Source: Atriophallophorus winterbourni
Lineage: Eukaryota; Platyhelminthes; Trematoda; Plagiorchiida; Microphallidae
Reading direction: 5' to 3'
NCBI GenBank assembly: GCA_013407085.1
Contig: JACCGJ010011062.1
Location: 1 to 64,000, forward strand
Length of the DNA: 64,000 nt
Under the pieces are notes generated by a model, which saw nothing but the letters and a program-made list of their open reading frames with translations, searched no databases and was not told where the DNA came from. Position numbers and translations under genes: made by a program. Below are positions 57,191-64,000 of the stretch, piece after piece; within the stretch, counting starts at the first letter, position 1; every line of letters begins with the position of its first letter.

Positions 57191-58165
57191 CTTCTCCCTG
57201 AAATTTATGGAAGCACTGGACATGGACACCTCACCCGCAGTAATGGCAAAAATGTGACTTTCAGAGCTTGTCAGCATGACAATATTTCGACCCTCAGGGA
57301 CATGGTTTCTACTACTGATTTCAACATTTTTCATGAAGATGATGTCTCCGTAGAATGTGATGTTGTGACATCCTATCTTAACTTTTGTTTTGAAAACTGT
57401 TGTCCTAAAGAAACTATATTTGTGAGTCCTCACCGTTTTTCCTCTGTCCACCTAGAACGCCTGAGGAGGTTGTAAGAGAAAGCCTTCAAAACACATGATC
57501 GTAAAACTGTTACGTTTCTTTCTCAGTCAAACAAGCTTGAAATTCGACGTCTTGAAAAGCTGTACACGAACACACTTCATGGAACGAAAGACAGTCGTCA
57601 CCTATAGCGTGCGCTTAAACAAATTTGTAGAAAGAACAACAGGAAATCTCCACCTATTTTTGATATTAATTCCTAAAACGAATCGTTCGTGCATCAAATT
57701 ACTGATAATGACTGTGAGGACAGGTTTATTTTGCCCCCATCCTCCTTTCCTGATTCAACTTTCACCAACGTACCCGAGGTTTTTTGTGCACTTTCGACTC
57801 TCTCACGTTTTAAGGCTGCAGGACCTGATAAACTCTCGCCCACTGTACTGAAAGAAAGTGCTGGAGTGCTATCATCCCCCATCACATCCAATTTTAATCG
57901 TTGCATGGAAAGAGCAATTATGCCCGATTGCTGGAAATCTGTGTGCATTAGCCCAATTTCAAAGAAAGATCCCGGTAAATACCCTCCTATCGCGTGCACG
58001 TCGCAGTTGCTTAAGGTACATGAGAAAATTGTTTTACGGCGACTCGTGTTCAGCTCTCAGGTGCATGATGCTCACAGTTAGCGTACCGGTAAAATCGTTA
58101 ACCTGTGATGCTGTCGCTTGTACTCGCAGATGTTTATCTCAGTTCTCTAGAACGTCGAAACAGTT
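57186..58165 (+). mobile_element. LINE fragment, pre-RT and RT N-terminus
   Basis: Plus strand. The pre-RT linker is broken by frameshifts. From 57689 one frame stays open for 130 codons: ITDNDCEDRFILPPSSFPDS, VFCALSTLSRFKAAGPDKLS, CMERAIMPDCWKSVCISPIS, KYPPIACTSQLLKVHEKIV. These are RT domains 0-2 of a non-LTR element unlike the CR1-like copies beside it. It is cut off at the start of composite copy 2. An overlapping frame on each strand is a shadow. Confidence 0.85.
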
Positions 58166-58839
58166 GGAAGGGGGGGGACAGCTGAATTTTGTCCGGCTTA
58201 ATGATCTGCAGGTTCTCAGGGATGCGGCAGGGATGCCCTATATCGCCGACACTTTCTAACTCCATGATCGACAATGCCCTCAAAAAAGCTTCAGCTGGTC
58301 ATGTGGACTCAGGTTTTGAACTTCTGTAGCGTGGAAGATCCACCGATCTAGATGACACCATTGAAATAACAACCTCGATCCGTTGGTACAATACCCGGGC
58401 AAATGAACTGTGCTACTCAATGTTCAAAGAAAGCGTGAGCAACTGCTTCGGAATAGCAGCTGTGCAATGGAGTGGCCTCAGGACATGTGGTGAAATGGTC
58501 AATTCAGGCAAGGATATATGTACAAACATGTGGGGATGGTAACGGGCCGACTAGATGGATGTGGAAGTAACGCTCATTTAGTTCCACAAAAGTTCACAAT
58601 GGGATCTTGGTGTATCGGTAGATTTTCGTTCATTAGCATTTACCGCACGATTTATCCCATTGCCGAACGCCCACAATGGCTTTCAATCAGAAAAATCTAA
58701 CCTCAATTATTTTAATGTAATGCACTGTACTTCTAAACACAGATGGGATAAGCGATCAACGAGTAGTTGGCGATACGTCGCAAAGGATTTTACCCAAGCA
58801 GCCAGGCAAGGGTGAAGTTCTGATGTCTAGGATAAAGGA

Positions 58840-60268
58840 TTACCTGAGTTGTGTGATTTCATCATCGACTGCTCGCGCTGCGACGAATTCGCTGAGGTCG
58901 AGATAGTATGGCGATTCTATCACGCCTATTCTAGAGAGTGCATCCACTGCAGGATTTTGGGCACCTGATATGTGTCGTATGTCAGTCGTGAATTGACTGA
59001 AAAATTCCAGGTGTCTCGTCTCCGCAGATCTACTTATTGAGAGAATAATGGGGTTATGAACAGTAAACATGGTAAATTGTGTGCCTACTGAATGTGGTGG
59101 GAATATTTGGCCTCCAGATATATTGCCAATAGTCTTAGACCGAACGTGCAATACCGAGTCTCTGCCGGTTGCAGTCGCTTTGAGAAAAACGACACCTAGA
59201 ACCATCACCCGTCAACATACTGTTGTAGCACTGGTCCCGCTGCCTCGGGGGATGCCTCCATGAATAGTGACATTGACTATCAGGCATATAGTGCTTCAGA
59301 GATGGGGTCTCGTCAATAAGGTTATTAAAATGTATGAATGCTGATTTGGCTTCATTTGTTAAATCAACGACTTTGCGTTACCACGGAGCGAATCGCTTAA
59401 TTAATAAGAGACGCGCGCGCATTGTTGGATTAAACGAAGGTAGAATTTCACTAGCTGGTGGCCTCTGGGATGTTCAGGTTTATTCCCCGTATATTCATCA
59501 AGTGGTTCGATACCTGAAGCCAATAGTGAATTATATTGGAAAGCGACTTTGGTCTGACGGAAATTGCACCTGTTTGTGTTAATCGTAACCCCATGACTAT
59601 ACAAACGATCGAAAAGTTGACTAATATGGTCTTCGTTAGAGGTGCCAGGGACATCATTTAGGTAGACGTTAGCGAAACCAAAGACTCTCGAAACCTGATC
59701 CATAAGTCGTTGGAATGTTTGAGGCACATTACGTATACCGAAAGTCATACGCACAAACTAGTATAGTTCCAACAGTGTTGTGACGCATGTCTTCGCGATA
59801 TCGCTTTCTACTGCTGAAATTTGGTTGTACGCAAGAACAAAGTCAACCTAAATAAAAATGGCACTCCGTTGATATTGGCTGTCAAGTCTTGAATAACCGA
59901 AACGGAGTAGCTATCGCGTACCGTCGACTTCTTTAGTCTACAGTAATCGCCACACGGGCACTAATGGTCTGAATTTTCTTGGGTTCACTAGATGGCCGTA
60001 TAATTACGAATTTTAGTATTTTCTGAAGCTCCTTACGCGTGATCCGCAACTTCTCTGGTGATGAGTGCCTCAGTAGTCTGTAAATCTGGGGAACAGTGGT
60101 GTTATTGTCGTGTTCTACTGCTATAGTGACCACGGGTAGTCCATTAGATGATGATTGGACTAAGTTCGGATATTTCGCGAACAACTTCGCATAGCATGGT
60201 TCTACATCGCCAAAACTCATAACCGGTAAAATCTTTGTGAATCTGCTCGGGGTGCTAAGAAATTTCAC
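58840..60268 (-). mobile_element. Ty3/gypsy pol remnant in composite copy 2
   Basis: Same blocks as copy 1, offset by 7207 bp, including the inactivating YLND box (59664-59653). The RNase H frame is open for 122 codons here (59208-58840), against 103 in copy 1, because of a small upstream difference. Confidence 0.9.
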
Positions 60269-60981
60269 ACGGGTAGTTCCGTCTATCAGATACGAGCGCC
60301 GTAAACCGACAAGGAGGTCAACTGCGTGAAAAATTCATCTTACAGTATTGCGAATGCAACCGCAGCAATGGTAAAATTTCAAGGAAATTCACGTCGCAAA
60401 CATAAACAAAGGGTCAAGGAGCGTTAAACATAGTTTGTTATAACCGATCAGTTTGCTGCCTATAAGAGATGGCTTATCGGGCTAGTCGTTGCACAGCGGC
60501 CTATCGGTAGTACACTCACTTCTGAACTGGTGTGTACCACAAAACGTAGACCTTAAGACCTATGCTCGATGAAGAAAAGACGAACTAGTCGCTTTGGGCT
60601 GACGAATGTAGTCGTCATTACATGTTGGCTCGAGATATCCGCTCACGATGTGCGATAGTAGCAAGGTTTAATGCAACGTCGTGCATCATCATTGTATTTT
60701 CGGTTTATCTGGCAAACAGGCAACCGAGTATGGCTACTCGAGGGTTGGCGGGATGGGTTGATTGATTGTGGTTCACGGTTAAGTGTGAGGTTTCAAACTT
60801 AATTGCACAAAACTGCAACCTCAGGTAGTAAGTCTGTCTTCCTTTTAGTTACATAGTGATCGTGATCCTACTGTGATCACTGTGGAAATGTCTATATGGT
60901 GAGTGGAAACGGATGCATTCTGCTATGCTGTCCGCCATTTCATCTGGTTCAAATACTGTATGTTTAATGCAGCAACCAATA

Positions 60982-63165
60982 TGACTTGCAAGTAGTCTTT
61001 ATTCTTCTTTTATTCTTTTCGTCTATTTGAAATCTTCGCCTATCGCGAAGCCAAGAGATTATTCTGGTTGAATTTAGGGAGCACCGCGTTATAGCCGATG
61101 CTGGAAAAAGAAAAAGCAGTTTCTCTTTACCAGCACTGTGAGAGGTCAGCTGAAGAAGCGTCGTGTATAATAAATAAAAAACATAGAGAACTTTTGCCCT
61201 CACTTTATTTACGGGATAACGCTCAAAGATGAAATACCCAAGCTTGTAGAGAAAAAAGGGTAGAGTATTCATGAAAAAACTTACCCCAGTTGCGGTCTAA
61301 ATCCTGCTTAATACTAGAGACGGTACTGCAGGATATGAGTTCTTGTGGAAGAATTTTCCAGAAGTTTACAACCCTAAGGCTGAAAAAGTGTTTCCTCGAA
61401 TCTAACTGACATCGTTTCATAGCAATTTTAAGTGAATCGCGCCAAGTGCCCAGCCCGGGGCTTAAGGTAAAGAAGTCGTTCATTTGCACGTCACTCAAAC
61501 CCTTCAAGATCTTAAAGGTTTCTATTTAGTCACCTCTTAAACGACGGCGCCTAACGCAGAAAACATCGAGAGACATAAGGCGCGCAGCGTACGGTTTCCC
61601 TCGCTGACTTTCAATCATGCGAGTTGCGAGGCGCTGTACGCTTTCAAGTCGAAGGATGTCCTATTTGTAGTGAGGCAGTGGTGGTTGCTTCTCTGCAGCT
61701 TTCCACCTAAAAAAATTCTGGACGCTCGATTGGCTCGTTAGCCACATACTGTCCTGCGCAAACTGAACTGAACTGAACCACGCTTGAACACAGTATACGA
61801 GATCCGGCCGAACTAATGCCTTGTAGAGTGACAGGAACACATCGGGTCTTCGGCTCGATTGCACTGATTTCAGCCGAAAACGTACTTTGCGTGCACGCTG
61901 AGCCTCAGCGGCACATTGGTCCTCCCATTTGAAGTCATCCCTAACCAGTACTCTCAAATCCTTAACACACTGTGTGGCGTTAACACTGAGGGAATTCCCC
62001 GCCACTTGGGCCGAAATCTTATCAACAAGTGCTGACAATAGTGGGCTCTTATTTAGGTTCAGTGGGAGATCTTACTAGTATGACCAGTTTATGACCCACT
62101 CAAGGTCTTCCAACAAGGTATCTCCATCTGTTTATCCGATGAATTTCACATCGTCCGCAGAAATGAAGCATGGGCACTTCAATGCGGAGGACAAGTCATC
62201 GATGAAAATCAGGAATAGAAGAGAACCGAGTACCGACCATTGGGGTACACCACTGATCACGTCGGTTTGATTTGACAGCGTAGATCCTACCCTAACTCGG
62301 AATGTCCTAAATGTAATGGAGGCCTTTATCCAAACAAGTAGACTACTCCGTATGCCTTTTGCTGCTAGCTTAATCTCTAGAAGGCGGTGATTTACGGAAT
62401 CGAGAGCCTTGCTGAAGTCTAGGAAGAGCGCTACAACAGGCTTCCGTTCATCCATCCTTTTAGTGGCAGTATTGAAAAAACTAAGAAGGTTAGTCAGGCA
62501 GGATCTACCCTCAAGAAATCCATGCTGAGTTACACTGAACAGAGAATGCCGACAAAGGTGCTGACAGATTTTGTCACGCAGCAGTTTTTCCATTACTTTC
62601 GAGACGATGCTAGTCAGGCTGACCGGTCTATAGTTACCAACAGTTGACCTGCAACCACCCTTGTGTATTGGCACGACTATGGCTTCCTTCCACTCACTGG
62701 GAACAACTCCTAGTTGTAGGCATGCATTTGAGAGCTGGCAAAACGGTTCGGGAAGCACTGCGGCAGGATTTTTAGGCATAATTTAGTAGATGCCATCCGG
62801 TCCCTCAGATTTGTTGACTCGAACATGAATAAGTGCGTCGTACACCTCAGCCTCATTGAAGGACAACTCATCTAATACATTACGTTATCACGTTTGCAAA
62901 GCGCCGGTGGGTACATTAAATGACTAATGGCTTCTAGCTGGGACGACAATACCAAATTAAGAGTGGATGGAGTGCATCCATGGCGAAACCTTGTAGGATC
63001 ATTGACATGCTGGTGCAGCGCATGATTATAGAGCCGTTCGAGACAGGTGTCAGATTGCTGGGTGACTATATCAGTAGGGACAGACCAGTCTATGACTGGG
63101 AGGTTGAAATCACCCAAGATAAGTAGGCTGTGAGCTGAGTGAAACAAACCGTCGAGTATCAACAC
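60982..63165 (-). mobile_element. CR1-like LINE in composite copy 2
   Basis: As in copy 1, but the RT frame 62779-62132 is open for 215 codons, spanning VVPIHKGGCRSTVGNYRPVS through FLDFSKALDSVNHRLLEIK, GVPQWSVLG and SADD (62161-62150). The Phe-Asp of SKAFD reads SKALD. A stop separates this from the thumb region. The endonuclease end (63165-62872) is also open. It is closer to the intact ancestor than copy 1. Confidence 0.92.
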
Positions 63166-63349
63166 ATCAGCAGTGAGTTTCTACGTTGAATGCCTAAACA
63201 TGACTGAGTAATCAATGATCATTTAAGCATTCCATTCAGTTTCGGAAAAATAAACACAATACTCAGGGTCCTGTGGAATAAACCTGGGTATTGTGATGAC
63301 CGTCGAGGCCTGAAAAACGCTTTAAGTATCGCCCACGCTAAACAGGTTA

Positions 63350-63660
63350 ATGGCTAGACGACTGGATGACAAGTGTTCTTCGTGATAGACTTTTTCAGAT
63401 ACGTGTGGGCGATGCTACTCATAAATTCGCAAAAGCAACCGCTGGGGTCCCACAGGATTTAGTACTTGGTTTAATAATCTTACTGCTCATCATAGATGTT
63501 TCGGCATCTCGGAAAGTTGTCTCTGCTAGATTTTTAAGGATGATGTCAAACTCACCGGATCCAGTGATCAAGGTGATTTCATAAGAAATATTCAAAAATC
63601 ATTAAATGGTCACAGGATTGTTATCTTCCACTGAATAATAGTAAATGTCATTCGTTATCT
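63350..63660 (+). mobile_element. RT scrap next to satellite, copy 2
   Basis: Plus strand: THKFAKATAGVPQDLVLGLI, counterpart of 56140-56440 with several substitutions. Confidence 0.72.
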
Positions 63661-63694
63661 TGTTATATCTGTGATTTGCTACTACTGACCCAGC

Positions 63695-64000
63695 GTGGGT
63701 TCAACAGAACACAATCGTTACTGAACTCGTGTATTGATCGAATGAGTATAACGGAGTTTGTACAGTGAGCGAAAATCACAATGTGCATTCACGATCGATC
63801 TTCTTTGATGATCAATCGATGGTTCGACAGAACACAACCGTAACTGAACTCGTGCATCGACGACAGAACACAACCGTAACTGAACTATTGACCGAATGAA
63901 TATAACAAAGTTTGAACAGTGAGCGAAAATCACAATGTGCACTCACGATCGATCTTCTTTGATGATCAATCGATGGTTAGACAGAACACAACGGTAACTG
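63695..64000. repeat. Satellite array 3 (runs off window)
   Basis: At least two monomers with CGATCGATCTTCTTTGATGA. Near 63850 there is a short internal rearrangement (GACAGAACACAACCGTAACT occurs twice within about 40 bp). Confidence 0.92.

Larger units (their letters stand above)
50971..58181. repeat. Composite macro-unit, tandem copy 1 (7.2 kb)
   Basis: From CTGAATTTTGTCCGGCTTAA at 50971 to the next occurrence at 58182, then repeated to the window end at an offset of 7207-7213 bp. Contents in order: unique-looking spacer, gypsy pol remnant (-), CR1-like LINE (-), RT scrap (+), satellite, second LINE (+). Translated segments across 52.1-54.3 kb are identical between copies. Confidence 0.95.
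58182..64000. repeat. Composite macro-unit, tandem copy 2 (runs off window)
   Basis: Direct repeat of 50971-56790. Nearly all bases match across 51.0-55.1 versus 58.2-62.3 kb. Differences cluster in 62.4-63.4 kb. Confidence 0.95.

Noticed and set aside
1..64000. CRISPR arrays, bacterial operons, rRNA or tRNA genes
   Set aside because: No regularly spaced short repeats with unique spacers, no operon-like coding, and no rRNA or clear tRNA cloverleaf seen by eye; a tRNAscan run would be needed to exclude tRNAs fully.

Overview
This window looks like eukaryotic, AT-rich, retrotransposon-dominated DNA from a flatworm, most likely a digenean trematode. The inference rests on three things: the mix of element families (RTE/SR2-like and CR1/Jockey-like LINEs, a CsRn1-type Ty3/gypsy element, Penelope-like elements with a GIY-YIG domain, and hammerhead-ribozyme repeats), the intron-rich gene structure, and the absence of any operon-like coding. 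I cannot name the species.

The one host gene I can defend lies on the minus strand and fills about 18 kb (31279 down to 13296). It is a NHERF/EBP50-like scaffold with an N-terminal class I PDZ domain split over two exons (31090-31279 and 26013-26180) and a last exon (13296-13657) ending in an ezrin-binding-like tail, FENL. Exon phases close into a 239-residue frame. Its two introns (about 4.9 and 12.4 kb) hold LINEs, gypsy and Penelope fragments, a large GATA microsatellite and ribozyme repeats. Weaker candidate exons of unknown function lie on the plus strand at 4.5-7.2 kb and 34.6 kb, and one possible cassette exon lies at 14221-14457 on the minus strand.

Layout: 1-4.3 kb, simple repeat, a dispersed repeat and an RTE 3' end. 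4.5-7.2 kb, candidate exons. 7.8-10 kb, ribozyme relics. 11-12.2 kb and 16.2-18.1 kb, CR1-like LINEs. 19.1-19.7 kb, GATA array. 21.4-24.2 kb, Penelope copies around a gypsy integrase fragment with its LTR. 25-27 kb, ribozyme insertion, NHERF exon 2, gypsy tail. 31.1-37.5 kb, NHERF exon 1 and a knot of LINE and gag fragments. 38.8-40.9 kb, LINE endonuclease pieces and a tandem ribozyme repeat. 41.3-44.7 kb, an old copy of a composite repeat with satellite. 45.1-46.3 kb, head-to-head Penelope pair. 46.7-50 kb, LINEs. 51-64 kb, two near-identical tandem copies of a 7.2 kb composite unit (gypsy pol, CR1-like LINE, RT fragment, about 123-bp satellite).

The most interesting signal is a set of eight short sequences with hammerhead-ribozyme cores (CTGATGA, short stem II, GAAA, palindromic ACCGGT helix III). 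They form two families. One copy sits inside an exact 11-bp target-site duplication, and another pair is a tandem dimer with a 248-bp period. They look like small retrozyme-like or Smalpha-like mobile elements.
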